Shown piece after piece: positions 24,239-33,908 of a DNA stretch of 43,146 nt. Numbering within the stretch: the stretch's first letter is position 1; every line of letters begins with the position of its first letter. The translations under genes and the position numbers were made by a program. The notes beneath the pieces are model-generated. The model worked only from the letters and a program-made list of their open reading frames with translations. It was not told where the DNA came from and made no database searches. This stretch comes from Bacillus sp. ISL-55. GTDB taxonomy: Bacteria; Bacillota; Bacilli; Bacillales; Cytobacillaceae. The stretch is taken from contig NZ_JAGGQU010000047.1 in assembly GCF_018613155.1 (NCBI RefSeq), forward strand, positions 1 through 43,146. Reading direction: 5' to 3'.

Positions 24239-25189
24239 TTGTTAAAGAAGATGTCTTTTATGGGTCTTGTGTTTGTTTTGCTACTTGCCGGATGCAGTGG
24301 GGGGATGTCAGAAGAGAATAGTAAGATGAGTTCTGAAGGTGATATGAATTCTGCATCTGACATGGAAAATGTGAGTCAGGATATTGGTTTTTCGGAAGAT
24401 GAAAAACAAGTTGCAGATGCTGGAGAGAAATCGAAAGCAGAGGGCCAAGCCAGTCAAGGGACAGATGAAGTGGCTGCTCAGCGGATGGTCATCTTTAATG
24501 CGGAAATGGATATAAGAGTGGACAACTTCGAAAAAGCGCGCAATGCTCTGGAACAGAAAGCGCAATCGTATAATGGATATATTGTACAGTCCAATTCAAA
24601 TCGTTATGATGGCGAACAGCAAAGCGGTACGATGACGTTCAGGATTCCCCAGGAGCATTTTAATGCGTTCCTGAACGATGCTGAGGGACTTTCAGTACAA
24701 GTGAATAATCGCCACGTAAGCGGGCAGGACGTTACAGAGGAGTACGTTGACCTGGAATCTCGGCTGAAATCAAAGAAGGCCGTTGAAGCAAGGCTGCTTG
24801 ACTTCATGAAGCAAGCGCAAAAAACTGAGGATCTTTTAAAGATTTCATCCGACTTAGCAGATGTCCAGGAACAGATTGAACAAATAGCGGGCAGAAAGAA
24901 GTTCCTCGAAAACCAGACTGCACTTTCGACTGTAACTATCACTCTGCAAGAAAACGAAGTGGCAGTTCCAAAAATAGATAATGACAGCCTGAACACCTGG
25001 CAGAAAATAAAAAAGCAGTTTGCTGATAATATTAACATCTTGCTGGCAGCAGGTTCTGGAATCGTTGTATTCCTGATTGGAAACCTACCAATCCTTTTAA
25101 TAGTAGGAGTAATTGTTGCCGTTATCATATTCTTTATTCGAAGGAAGGCAGGTACAAAACAAAACAGCAATATTGATTCAAATAGCTAA
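24239..25189 (+). CDS. DUF4349 membrane-anchored lipoprotein
   Basis: About 316 residues. The signal peptide ends in lipobox LLAGC with C18 lipidated. A Ser/Glu/Asp-rich linker runs to about residue 85. The DUF4349 domain (RMVIFNAEMDIRV to VTITLQENE) spans about residues 88-245 and includes a coiled-coil-like helix. A membrane helix lies near residues 278-302, so both ends are membrane-attached. The family's role is unknown; an extracytoplasmic sensor or scaffold is a guess. The start is TTG 24239, behind AAGGGGG; a start at 24218 would lengthen the signal unnaturally. Confidence 0.85.
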   Translation: MLKKMSFMGLVFVLLLAGCSGGMSEENSKMSSEGDMNSASDMENVSQDIGFSEDEKQVADAGEKSKAEGQASQGTDEVAAQRMVIFNAEMDIRVDNFEKARNALEQKAQSYNGYIVQSNSNRYDGEQQSGTMTFRIPQEHFNAFLNDAEGLSVQVNNRHVSGQDVTEEYVDLESRLKSKKAVEARLLDFMKQAQKTEDLLKISSDLADVQEQIEQIAGRKKFLENQTALSTVTITLQENEVAVPKIDNDSLNTWQKIKKQFADNINILLAAGSGIVVFLIGNLPILLIVGVIVAVIIFFIRRKAGTKQNSNIDSNS

Positions 25190-25190
25190 C

Positions 25191-25225
25191 AAAAAAACCG
25201 TTGCGACATTCGCAACGGTTTTTGC
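25191..25225. terminator. Bidirectional terminator between the DUF4349 gene and rnjA
   Basis: AACCGTTGCGA and TCGCAACGGTT pair around CAT, with oligo-A before and oligo-T after the stem. Confidence 0.9.
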
Positions 25226-26893
25226 TTAAACTTCCATGATGATCGGCAGGATCATTGGACGACGTTTTGTTTTTTCATAAAGGAAAGGTGCAAGAGTATC
25301 AGTGATTTCATTTTTAATTTCTGACCACTGAGTCGTTTTTCTTTCCATCACTTTATTCAAATGCTTATTGATTAGGCTCTGGGCATCATTGATCAAGTCA
25401 CCGGACTCTCTCATGTAGACAAATCCACGTGAAATCAGGTCTGGACCTGCTGCAATTTTGAATTCCTTCATATTGATGCTTACCACAACAACGACAAGGC
25501 CTTCCTCGGAAAGGATTCGGCGGTCGCGAAGAACGATGTTTCCGATATCGCCAACCCCGCTTCCATCAATGTAAACATTGCCGGAAGGAATTTTGCCTGC
25601 GACGCTGACTTCATTATCGCCAAGAGCAAGTACTTCACCGTTATCCATAATGAAGCAGTTCTCTTCTGGAACTCCACAATCAGTAGCGAGTTTCGAATGC
25701 ATCTTCTGCATGCGGTACTCACCATGGATTGGCATGAAGTATTTTGGTTTGATCAGGCGAAGCATCAATTTCTGTTCTTCCTGGCCACCATGACCTGAAG
25801 TATGAATGTCATTCAAAGAGCCGTGTATAACATCAGCACCTGCGCGGGAAAGCATGTTGATGGTCCTGTTAACACTGATGGTGTTACCTGGAATTGGTGA
25901 AGACGAGAATACAACAGTATCTCCAGGCTGAATTTGGATTTGGCGGTGTGTACCATTCGCAATCCTTGATAAAGCAGCCATTGGCTCGCCCTGGCTTCCA
26001 GTACAAAGGATTGTAACCTGGTTAGCAGGGAGCCTGTTGATTTGCTGCGCCTCAATGAATGTATCCTTTGGCGCAGTGATATAGCCTAGTTCTTGTCCGA
26101 TATTAATAGCAGATTCCATGCTGCGCCCGAAAACGGCAACTTTCCTGCCATTAGCAACTGCTGCTTCTACAACCTGCTGCAATCGATGGATATTGGAAGC
26201 GAAAGTAGCGAAGATGATCCGCCCATCCACTTTTCGGAAAATATCATGAATACTTTCGCCAACACGGCGCTCAGACATTGTGAAATGAGGAACCTCGGCG
26301 TTCGTGCTGTCCGAAAGCAGGCAAAGGACACCTTCCTTGCCGATTTCAGCCATCTTAGTCAAATTCGCTGGTTCGCCTACAGGTGTAAAATCAAACTTAA
26401 AATCGCCAGTGTGGACGACTTGGCCAGGAGGAGTTTTCACGACAATGCCATATGAATCAGGGATACTGTGTGTAGTCCTGAAGAAAGTGACTGATGTCTT
26501 ACGGAACTTGATGACATCGTCTTCTTTGATTTCAATCAGCTTTGCTTTTCGCAACAGACCATGTTCTTCAAGTTTGTTTCTGATCAGGCCAAGTGCAAGC
26601 TTTCCGCCATAGATTGGTACATTGATCTCACGCAAAAGATAAGGAATGCCGCCGATATGGTCTTCATGGCCATGGGTAATAAAAAGGCCCTTGATTTTGT
26701 CTTCATTTTTAACTAAGTAGGAATAGTCAGGAATTACATAATCGATGCCCAGCAATTCGTCCTCTGGGAATTTTATGCCAGCATCAATCAGGACGATTTC
26801 ATCCTGGAACTGCACACCGTACGTATTCTTACCGATTTCGCCTAATCCACCGAGCGCGAAAACGGCTGTTTGGTCATTTTTAACGAATTTCAT
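25226..26893 (-). CDS. rnjA: Ribonuclease J1
   Basis: A 555-residue metallo-beta-lactamase/beta-CASP nuclease. The zinc motif is [10 protein letters not shown] near residue 73, with further ligands in HTGDFKFD and SDSTN, and the beta-CASP region is [17 protein letters not shown]. RNase J1 has 5' exonuclease and endonuclease activity and is central to mRNA decay and 16S rRNA maturation in Bacillus. Length matches the family. It overlaps no gene but starts 3 bases after the rpoY stop, so the two form an operon, as in B. subtilis. The ATG at 26893 is read within the rpoY tail region. Confidence 0.97.
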   Translation of the reverse strand: MKFVKNDQTAVFALGGLGEIGKNTYGVQFQDEIVLIDAGIKFPEDELLGIDYVIPDYSYLVKNEDKIKGLFITHGHEDHIGGIPYLLREINVPIYGGKLALGLIRNKLEEHGLLRKAKLIEIKEDDVIKFRKTSVTFFRTTHSIPDSYGIVVKTPPGQVVHTGDFKFDFTPVGEPANLTKMAEIGKEGVLCLLSDSTNAEVPHFTMSERRVGESIHDIFRKVDGRIIFATFASNIHRLQQVVEAAVANGRKVAVFGRSMESAINIGQELGYITAPKDTFIEAQQINRLPANQVTILCTGSQGEPMAALSRIANGTHRQIQIQPGDTVVFSSSPIPGNTISVNRTINMLSRAGADVIHGSLNDIHTSGHGGQEEQKLMLRLIKPKYFMPIHGEYRMQKMHSKLATDCGVPEENCFIMDNGEVLALGDNEVSVAGKIPSGNVYIDGSGVGDIGNIVLRDRRILSEEGLVVVVVSINMKEFKIAAGPDLISRGFVYMRESGDLINDAQSLINKHLNKVMERKTTQWSEIKNEITDTLAPFLYEKTKRRPMILPIIMEV

Positions 26894-26896
26894 AAA

Positions 26897-27109
26897 TTAT
26901 TCGATCTCCAATACTTCAAAGTCTTCTTTTTGCTTCTCATACTCGAAATAGTTACCCTCAACTGCCTCGACATATTCAATATTATATTGACGGTCAGCAA
27001 CTTTTGTCCGTACATCTCTTTCAGAGTCACCTTTTACATAAATGGTTTGCGTTTTCTCGCGAACTGGTACTTGCTTGTTTGATTCCTGGAAGTATACTTT
27101 AAAAATCAT
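26897..27109 (-). CDS. rpoY: RNA polymerase epsilon subunit RpoY
   Basis: A 70-residue acidic protein matching YkzG/RpoY, with MIFKVYFQESNKQVPVREKT as N-terminus and the segment QYNIEYVEAVEGNYFEYEK. It is the small auxiliary epsilon subunit of Firmicutes RNA polymerase. The ribosome binding site AGGAGAGAG lies upstream on the minus strand. It is the first gene of rpoY-rnjA, tying a polymerase subunit to an RNase in one transcript. Confidence 0.95.
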   Translation of the reverse strand: MIFKVYFQESNKQVPVREKTQTIYVKGDSERDVRTKVADRQYNIEYVEAVEGNYFEYEKQKEDFEVLEIE

Positions 27110-27281
27110 TAAAAATCTCTCTCCTTAAATTTACATTTTCTATTTTATAGGCAATTTTCGTTGAATGTTTCGCAGGTTTATGCGATACCGAGTCTGAAAA
27201 TCTAAAGGTAGACGAACTCAAATAAGCAGGTAAAGCATAATTCTGTCAAAACACTATTCGAAATCAGCCATATATAAAAAT

Positions 27282-27301
27282 TAACAATGTTACCATTGTT
27301 A
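27282..27301. promoter_or_regulatory. Operator-like palindrome upstream of rpoY
   Basis: TAACAATG and CATTGTTA flank TTAC, a perfect 8-bp inverted repeat. It lies about 175 bases upstream of rpoY. Its role is unknown. A minus-strand reading frame of 17 hydrophobic residues (27264-27317) crosses it, but has no good ribosome binding site. Confidence 0.35.
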
Positions 27302-27351
27302 TGATCCATCCTGCCATGTTTTCCGCTATTAACCAATTTACAATAAGGAAG

Positions 27352-27377
27352 GAGCCCTTCGCAAGTTTGAAGGGCTC
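27352..27377 (-). terminator. Hairpin ending the cationic micro-gene
   Basis: GAGCCCTTC and GAAGGGCTC form a 9-bp perfect stem with an 8-base loop, 6 bases past the stop of the 23-residue frame. The minus-strand tail CTTCCTTATTG is only moderately T-rich. Confidence 0.6.
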
Positions 27378-27383
27378 AAAAAG

Positions 27384-27455
27384 TTAAGCGATTGTTTTTT
27401 TTCGAAGCAAATCTTTCCACTGTTTTAAAAGCTTCTTTCTTAGCTTCTTTAACAT
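27384..27455 (-). CDS. Cationic amphipathic micro-protein, 23 aa
   Basis: A tiny gene too short for usual gene callers. It starts MLKKLRKKLLKQWKDLL and ends RKKTIA. It has ten Lys/Arg, one Asp and seven aliphatic or Trp residues spaced so that one helix face is hydrophobic. Support for coding: AAGGAGATG lies 7 bases before the ATG, and a 9-bp hairpin follows the stop. There is no cysteine and no membrane-length hydrophobic run. I do not recognise it. Possible roles include a membrane-surface peptide like SpoVM, a regulator or an antimicrobial-type peptide; none is shown. It is a stand-alone unit between rpoY and ykrA. Confidence 0.65.
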   Translation of the reverse strand: MLKKLRKKLLKQWKDLLRKKTIA

Positions 27456-27805
27456 AGTGGATCATCTCCTTAGTTCTTATTTTAAACTATCCTTGTCCAA
27501 AGTAAAGTAAACAAGGAAAAGTTTAGCAAAGATTATTTTTCAAATTCCTATCTTTTTGTTTATATTATATGATGAAATAGCAAAATTTTTCATGGTTATT
27601 GATGGGATGTCATAAATTGTCATTGTTTTGACACAGTTTATCATTTCTTATTTCTGTACACGCACCAGTGAATTTGATAGACTACCGTGATTACTGTATA
27701 TAAATCAAAATGTTGGTTTCTTTTTGTTTTCAAAAAATATTATGAAAAGGGCCATTGGGAAAAAATAAGAAAATACTTTCAAGAAAAGCATCAAAGGAGA
27801 AGATC
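27456..27805. other. AT-rich region between the micro-gene and ykrA
   Basis: No further gene seen. It must hold the divergent promoters of the micro-gene (minus) and ykrA (plus). For the micro-gene, GTTTAC and GGATAG spaced 14 bases apart (minus strand, near 27490-27515) faintly resemble a sigma-B site. Confidence 0.4.
27674..27702 (+). promoter_or_regulatory. Candidate sigma-A promoter of ykrA
   Basis: TTGATA at 27674-27679 and TATATA at 27697-27702 are 17 bases apart. The -10 match is imperfect (4 of 6). It lies about 100 bases before the ykrA start. Confidence 0.45.
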
Positions 27806-28576
27806 ATGAGTAAAATTGTATTTTTTGATATTGATGGTACATTGCTGGACCATGATAAAAATTTGCCGGCCTCAGCTAAAGAGGCGATTGAAACATTGAA
27901 GGAAAATGGAGTTTTCGTGGCTATTGCTACTGGACGAGCTCCATTCATGTTCGAAAGTCTTAGAAAAGAGCTGGAGATCGATTCATTTGTTAGTTTTAAC
28001 GGACAATATGTTGTATTTGAAGGAGAGGCAATCTACCAAAATCCTTTGAACAGTAAAAAGATTGAAGAAATATACCAAGAGGCTTCTGGGAAGGGACATC
28101 CAGTCGTATTTATGAACCACAAGACGATGAAGTCCTCAGTAAAGCACCACAACTACATTGAAACAAGCCTTGGAGGCCTAAAGTTCGCCCATCCAGAACA
28201 TGATGACCGGTTTTATGTAGACCGAGAGCTCTATCAAACACTCTTGTTCTGTGAAGAAGGGCAGGAAGAGTATTACCGGGAAACTTATCCGGAATTTACA
28301 TTTATCAGGTGGCATCCATTTTCAGTGGATATTCTCCCTGCTGGAGGATCGAAGGCGGAAGGTATAAAGAAAATGGTGGAGCGATTAGGCTTTAAGCCGG
28401 AAGATGTATACGCTTTTGGTGACGGACTCAATGACCTTGAAATGCTAAAGGCAGTTGGCACTGGGGTAGCCATGGGGAATGCCGTTCCAGAATTGAAGGG
28501 ACTGGCGAATAAAGTAACCCGAGATGTAGATGACGACGGTATCTGGCATGGATTGAAAGAACTGAAGTTGATTTAG
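27806..28576 (+). CDS. ykrA: HAD-superfamily Cof-type phosphatase YkrA
   Basis: A 256-residue HAD hydrolase of the Cof/type IIB group. Motif I is FFDIDGTLLD, motif II lies in FVAIATGRAP, motif III is the Lys in GGSKAEGIKKM, and motif IV is FGDGLNDLEML. All catalytic residues are present. Such enzymes dephosphorylate sugar phosphates, flavin or PLP; the substrate is unknown. Neighbours rpoY-rnjA and def agree with B. subtilis ykrA. I chose ATG 27806 behind AAAGGAGAAG; an upstream frame from 27755 is unsupported. No terminator is evident before the 52-bp array, so the array may be transcribed from here. Confidence 0.9.
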   Translation: MSKIVFFDIDGTLLDHDKNLPASAKEAIETLKENGVFVAIATGRAPFMFESLRKELEIDSFVSFNGQYVVFEGEAIYQNPLNSKKIEEIYQEASGKGHPVVFMNHKTMKSSVKHHNYIETSLGGLKFAHPEHDDRFYVDRELYQTLLFCEEGQEEYYRETYPEFTFIRWHPFSVDILPAGGSKAEGIKKMVERLGFKPEDVYAFGDGLNDLEMLKAVGTGVAMGNAVPELKGLANKVTRDVDDDGIWHGLKELKLI

Positions 28577-28680
28577 ACCAGAGAAATTCGAGAGTAAGTG
28601 AAACAGGTTCGATGTCAGGTGTCTGATGATGTATTGGTGTGCTTTAGTTATTATGACAAGATGAAAAGGGAAAACGGAAA

Positions 28681-29190
28681 AGCTGTCAAGAAAAGGCTGT
28701 TATTCTGACAGGTTTGAGCCCACCAAGCGAAAAGCTGTCAAGAAAAGGCTGTTATTCTGACAGGTTTGAGCCCACCAAGCGAAAAGCTGTCAAGAAAAGG
28801 CCGTAATTCTGACAGGTTTGGACCCACCAAGCGAAAAGCTGTCAAGAAAAGGCCGTAATTCTGACAGGTTCCAGCCCATCAAGCGAAAAGCTGTCAAGAA
28901 AAGGCTGTTATTCTGACAGGTTCGAGCCCACCAAGCAAAAAGCTGTCAAGAAAAAGCATTTATTCTGACAGGTTTGGACTCACCAAGCAAAAAGCTGTCA
29001 AGAAAAAGCATTTATTCTGACAGGTTTGGACCAACCAAGCGAAAAGCTGTCAAGAAAAAGCCGTAATTCTGATAGGTTTGAACCCACCAAGAGAAAAGTT
29101 GTCAAGAAAAGGCCGTTATTCTGACAGGTTTGGACCCACCAAGCAAAAAGCTGTCAAAATAAGACCGTAATTCAGACAGATTTACATGGT
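28681..29190. repeat. Tandem array of 52-bp hairpin units (9 full, 1 partial)
   Basis: AGCTGTCAAG-like unit starts occur at 28681, 28733, 28785, 28837, 28889, 28941, 28993, 29045, 29097 and 29149, an exact 52-base period. Each unit has arm CTGTCA-A-GAA, a variable 10-base loop and arm TTCTGACAG, then a conserved spacer GGTTTG-ACCCACCAAGC. Arm changes keep pairing by wobble (TTGTCA in unit 9, TGATAG in unit 8). The tenth unit is decayed. The period is not a multiple of three and no reading frame runs through, so it is noncoding. It fills the space between convergent ykrA and def. Confidence 0.95.
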
Positions 29191-29264
29191 GAATCTGGAA
29201 ATTGTCACAACTAGACTCCTAAAAGGCTTTGGCCTTTATTTAATAGAAATAATTCAAGCCATAA

Positions 29265-29296
29265 AAAAGCCGAATCACTCAGGATTCGGCTTTTAT
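29265..29296 (-). terminator. Terminator of def
   Basis: AAAAGCCGAATC and GATTCGGCTTTT pair around ACTCAG, with T-runs available on both strands. It overlaps the def stop codon. Confidence 0.85.
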
Positions 29297-29847
29297 CTTT
29301 CCACTGGCTTTGCATCAGGAACTTCGGCGTATGGATCTAGTTTATTAATGTGGTCGTAAAACATGATGCCATTTAAATGATCGATTTCATGCTGGAATAC
29401 AATCGCTGGCAGGCCTTTCAGGCGAAGTTTGATTTCGTTTCCTTCAAGGTCTGTCCCTTTTACGGTTATTCTTGCATATCTAGGCACATATCCAGGAATC
29501 GACTCATCAACTGACAGGCAGCCTTCACCGGCTGAAAGGTAGGAGCGTTCCACCGAATGGCTGATGATTTTTGGGTTGAAGAGGGCATGGCTTAATACAT
29601 TCTCTTTTTCATCTGTTACGTGAACAGCAATCATTCTTTTCGATACATTTATTTGTGGTGCGGCAAGACCGATTCCGGGACGGAGACCATGTTTTTGGGC
29701 AACTTCAGGGTCCTGGCTGTTTTTAACATATTCAATCAGGCTTTCAAGCATTGCCTTATCTTCCTGTGAAGGAGGCATAGGAACCTCTTCCGCGACTTTT
29801 CGGAGCACGGGATGTCCATCACGGACGATATCATTCATCGTCAACAT
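29293..29847 (-). CDS. def: Peptide deformylase
   Basis: A 184-residue metalloenzyme with all three deformylase motifs: GIGLAAPQ, EGCLSVDE and HEIDHLNG. It removes the N-formyl group from new proteins. The length and insert pattern fit the type II (Gram-positive) group, such as B. subtilis YkrB/DefB, the neighbour of ykrA. An ATG at 29847 follows AGAGGTGAAG on the minus strand. It is a single gene, convergent with ykrA across the repeat array. Confidence 0.96.
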   Translation of the reverse strand: MLTMNDIVRDGHPVLRKVAEEVPMPPSQEDKAMLESLIEYVKNSQDPEVAQKHGLRPGIGLAAPQINVSKRMIAVHVTDEKENVLSHALFNPKIISHSVERSYLSAGEGCLSVDESIPGYVPRYARITVKGTDLEGNEIKLRLKGLPAIVFQHEIDHLNGIMFYDHINKLDPYAEVPDAKPVER

Positions 29848-29984
29848 TTACTTCACCTCTAGTATGTAATAATGTTTAGTCTAACAAATGAACAGTAAAA
29901 AGTTAACTAGAAATGTTAAAAGAGAGAGGGACTTGCCCTCCCTCTTATCTAACTGCATAAGAAAAGCATTGAGCACTAAGATTA

Positions 29985-30103
29985 GTACTTATCTCCAGTG
30001 CCTGCTTCATTGCTAGGCCCTCAGAAGCCTTACCCGCCAGCCACAGGACTGGCGATTTAGGCGGAAGCGCTTGTCGGGCTGACCAAGCCGTTTACGCTTT
30101 TCT
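29985..30103. repeat. Long copy of a dispersed GC-rich intergenic repeat
   Basis: A GC-rich block in AT-rich surroundings, opening CTTATCTCCAGTGCCTGC and closing GCCGTTTACGCTTTTC. Internal stems include GCCAG/CTGGC near 30037-30054. The start and end resemble a repeat family common in Bacillaceae (TCCAGCGCCT to GCGCTTGCGCTTTTC), and two shorter copies lie at 1-15 and 14897-14946. No reading frame is evident. Confidence 0.6.
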
Positions 30104-30105
30104 AA

Positions 30106-30231
30106 TTAAAACTTCCAGCAGGCGCAGCCAACAATGATCAGCAGGATGAACAACACGACAATCAAAGCGAATCCATTGCCATATCCTGCTCCTGCCACGG
30201 GATAACCACATCCATATCCGTAACCGTACAT
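30106..30231 (-). CDS. YjcZ-family sporulation peptide, 41 aa
   Basis: A small gene below usual length limits. It starts [20 protein letters not shown] and continues with one membrane helix ([15 protein letters not shown]) and the tail CACWKF. A Gly/Tyr-rich head followed by a single C-terminal helix is the hallmark of YjcZ/SscA-type spore assembly peptides. The ribosome binding site GAGGAGG lies before the ATG. A sigma-K-like promoter is visible upstream, in keeping with mother-cell expression. The dispersed repeat begins right behind its stop. Confidence 0.85.
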   Translation of the reverse strand: MYGYGYGCGYPVAGAGYGNGFALIVVLFILLIIVGCACWKF

Positions 30232-30283
30232 TAGGAAACCTCCTCAATTGTATTTTTCTCGCCCGTAAATCGGTCGATTGCTA

Positions 30284-30310
30284 TAGCCTATGCACAAGAA
30301 AATATAAAGT
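30284..30310 (-). promoter_or_regulatory. Sigma-K-like sporulation promoter
   Basis: On the minus strand CATAGGCTA (30292-30284) fits the -10 form CATAnnnTA, and AC (30310-30309) lies 16 bases upstream as the -35. It points to the YjcZ-like gene about 50 bases away. Confidence 0.5.
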
Positions 30311-30422
30311 GTAGGCTTAAGCCCAGAGCATAAACACACTGAGGAGTGAATATATTTAAGGGTAAGGACAAGCAGTTACCACTTCCAGGATGAACAATTA
30401 TTCCCGCAAAATTTCATATCTA

Positions 30423-30451
30423 TTGTCAAATCACGTCGCAATCGCTATAGT
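30423..30451 (+). promoter_or_regulatory. Sigma-A promoter of ykyA
   Basis: TTGTCA at 30423-30428 and TATAGT at 30446-30451 are separated by 17 bases. Each has 5 of 6 matches. It ends 30 bases before the start codon. Confidence 0.7.
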
Positions 30452-30481
30452 AAAATTGGTATCAATGAGGAGGTTATTATT

Positions 30482-31156
30482 TTGTCCATAATCAAAAAAA
30501 TAAGTTTAGCTATTATAATGATGGCTGGAGTTTTAAGTCTAGCTGGGTGTTTGGACAAGCAATCACCAGAGGAAAAAATGTTTGAAGCGCTTGAGAAGGT
30601 CGTCTCGATTGAAAAAGGGTTTGAGGATCAGCAGGATCCGCTTGTAGAGTTGGAGAAGAAGGAAAAGGAAATTTACGAGCAAATCATTTCACTGGGAATG
30701 AAAGAATATGACAAGATTGTTAAGCTGGCAGACGAGGCATTGGCTATAGCTGACAAACGTGCAGAACATATTGATAAAGAAAAAGAAAGTATAGATGAAT
30801 CTGAAAAAGAGTTTGGCAATGTAGACCAAATCATCGACGAAATAGATGATTCAAACCTGAAAAAACAGGCAACTGAACTGCAGTCGACTATGAAAGAAAG
30901 ATATGAAATTCATGATAAGTTATATGAAAACTACAAACAAGGACTTCAATATGACAAAGAGCTTTATGAAATGCTTAAGGATAAAGAATTAAGCTTTGAG
31001 AAACTCGAAGAACAAATCAATAAAGTGAATGAAGTATATGAAATTGTCTTGAATAACAATCAAGAGTTCAATGAAAAGACTGACCAGTATAACCAAGAAA
31101 AAATGGATTTTTACAAAAAAGCTGGAATAGAAGTTAGCACGGATAAGGAAAAGTAA
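30482..31156 (+). CDS. ykyA: YkyA-family lipoprotein
   Basis: A 224-residue lipoprotein with lipobox LAGC (C23). The rest is highly charged and almost wholly helical (Glu/Lys-rich, KEKESIDESEKEFGNVDQII), predicted to be coiled coil. It fits the YkyA family, which lies upstream of pdhA in B. subtilis as it does here. Function is unknown; it was described as a putative cell-wall binding lipoprotein. The start is TTG 30482 behind GAGGAGG. It has its own promoter and terminator, so it is not part of the pdh operon. Confidence 0.87.
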   Translation: MSIIKKISLAIIMMAGVLSLAGCLDKQSPEEKMFEALEKVVSIEKGFEDQQDPLVELEKKEKEIYEQIISLGMKEYDKIVKLADEALAIADKRAEHIDKEKESIDESEKEFGNVDQIIDEIDDSNLKKQATELQSTMKERYEIHDKLYENYKQGLQYDKELYEMLKDKELSFEKLEEQINKVNEVYEIVLNNNQEFNEKTDQYNQEKMDFYKKAGIEVSTDKEK

Positions 31157-31168
31157 TAAGGGAAATGT

Positions 31169-31197
31169 AAAGCCGCTTTTTATTAGCGGCTTTTTGT
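31169..31197 (+). terminator. Terminator after ykyA
   Basis: AAAGCCGC and GCGGCTTT pair around TTTTTATTA, followed by TTGTTTT. Confidence 0.85.
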
Positions 31198-32876
<1,679 letters not shown>

Positions 32877-32879
32877 GCC

Positions 32880-33857
32880 ATGGCTCAAATGACAATGATT
32901 CAAGCAATTACAGACGCTCTTCGCGTAGAGATGAAGAACGATCCAAACGTACTTGTATTCGGGGAAGACGTAGGCGTTAACGGCGGTGTATTCCGTGCGA
33001 CTGAAGGCCTTCAAAATGAATTTGGAGAAGATCGTGTATTTGATACACCACTAGCAGAATCCGGAATTGGCGGTTTGGCGATCGGACTTGCGCTTCAAGG
33101 TTACCGTCCTGTTCCTGAAATCCAGTTCTTCGGCTTTGTTTTCGAAGTTATGGATTCTATTGCAGGGCAAATGGCGCGTATGCGTTACCGCTCAGGCGGC
33201 CGCTACAGCTCGCCGGTAACAATCCGTTCACCATTTGGCGGTGGCGTACATACTCCAGAGATGCACGCTGACAGCCTTGAAGGAATGGTTGCACAGCAGC
33301 CTGGCCTAAAAGTCGTGATCCCATCAACTCCATATGATGCAAAAGGATTGTTGATTTCATCTATCCGTGATAACGACCCAGTCATTTTCCTTGAGCACAT
33401 GAAGCTGTACCGTTCTTTCCGTCAGGAAGTTCCTGAAGAAGAATACACAATTCCACTAGGAAAAGCAGATGTTAAGCGTGAAGGAAAAGACCTTTCAATT
33501 ATCACTTATGGTGCAATGGTTCATGAATCACTAAAGGCAGCTGAAGAGCTTGAAAAAGAAGGTTACTCTGTAGAAGTAATCGACTTAAGAACAGTAATGC
33601 CTTTCGATATTGAGACAATCATCGCTTCTGTTGAAAAAACCGGAAGAGCGATTGTCGTTCAGGAAGCACAAAAACAGGCTGGTATGGCTGGACAGATTGT
33701 TGCAGAAATCAATGATCGTGCAATCCTTAGCCTTGAGGCACCTGTGCTGCGTGTAACAGCTCCAGATACAGTTTTCGCATTCTCTCAAGCAGAATCTGTT
33801 TGGCTGCCTAACTACAAAGATGTAATTGCAACGGCTAAAAAAGTACTTACATTCTAA
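32880..33857 (+). CDS. pdhB: Pyruvate dehydrogenase E1 beta subunit
   Basis: A 325-residue transketolase-like beta subunit. Typical stretches are [29 protein letters not shown] and [11 protein letters not shown]. It forms the alpha2beta2 E1 with PdhA and completes the thiamine site. The start lies 3 bases after the pdhA stop, with AAGGAG inside the pdhA end. Codon choice is smooth and biased, as in highly expressed genes. Confidence 0.97.
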   Translation: MAQMTMIQAITDALRVEMKNDPNVLVFGEDVGVNGGVFRATEGLQNEFGEDRVFDTPLAESGIGGLAIGLALQGYRPVPEIQFFGFVFEVMDSIAGQMARMRYRSGGRYSSPVTIRSPFGGGVHTPEMHADSLEGMVAQQPGLKVVIPSTPYDAKGLLISSIRDNDPVIFLEHMKLYRSFRQEVPEEEYTIPLGKADVKREGKDLSIITYGAMVHESLKAAEELEKEGYSVEVIDLRTVMPFDIETIIASVEKTGRAIVVQEAQKQAGMAGQIVAEINDRAILSLEAPVLRVTAPDTVFAFSQAESVWLPNYKDVIATAKKVLTF

Positions 33858-33908
33858 TTAAACACTGAAATTATAAAGGTTTGAAAAAACTTAGGAGGGT
33901 GAATTCCA

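Noticed and set aside
28681-29190. CRISPR array
   Set aside because: The period is fixed but the would-be spacers are themselves conserved between units, and no cas genes are nearby.
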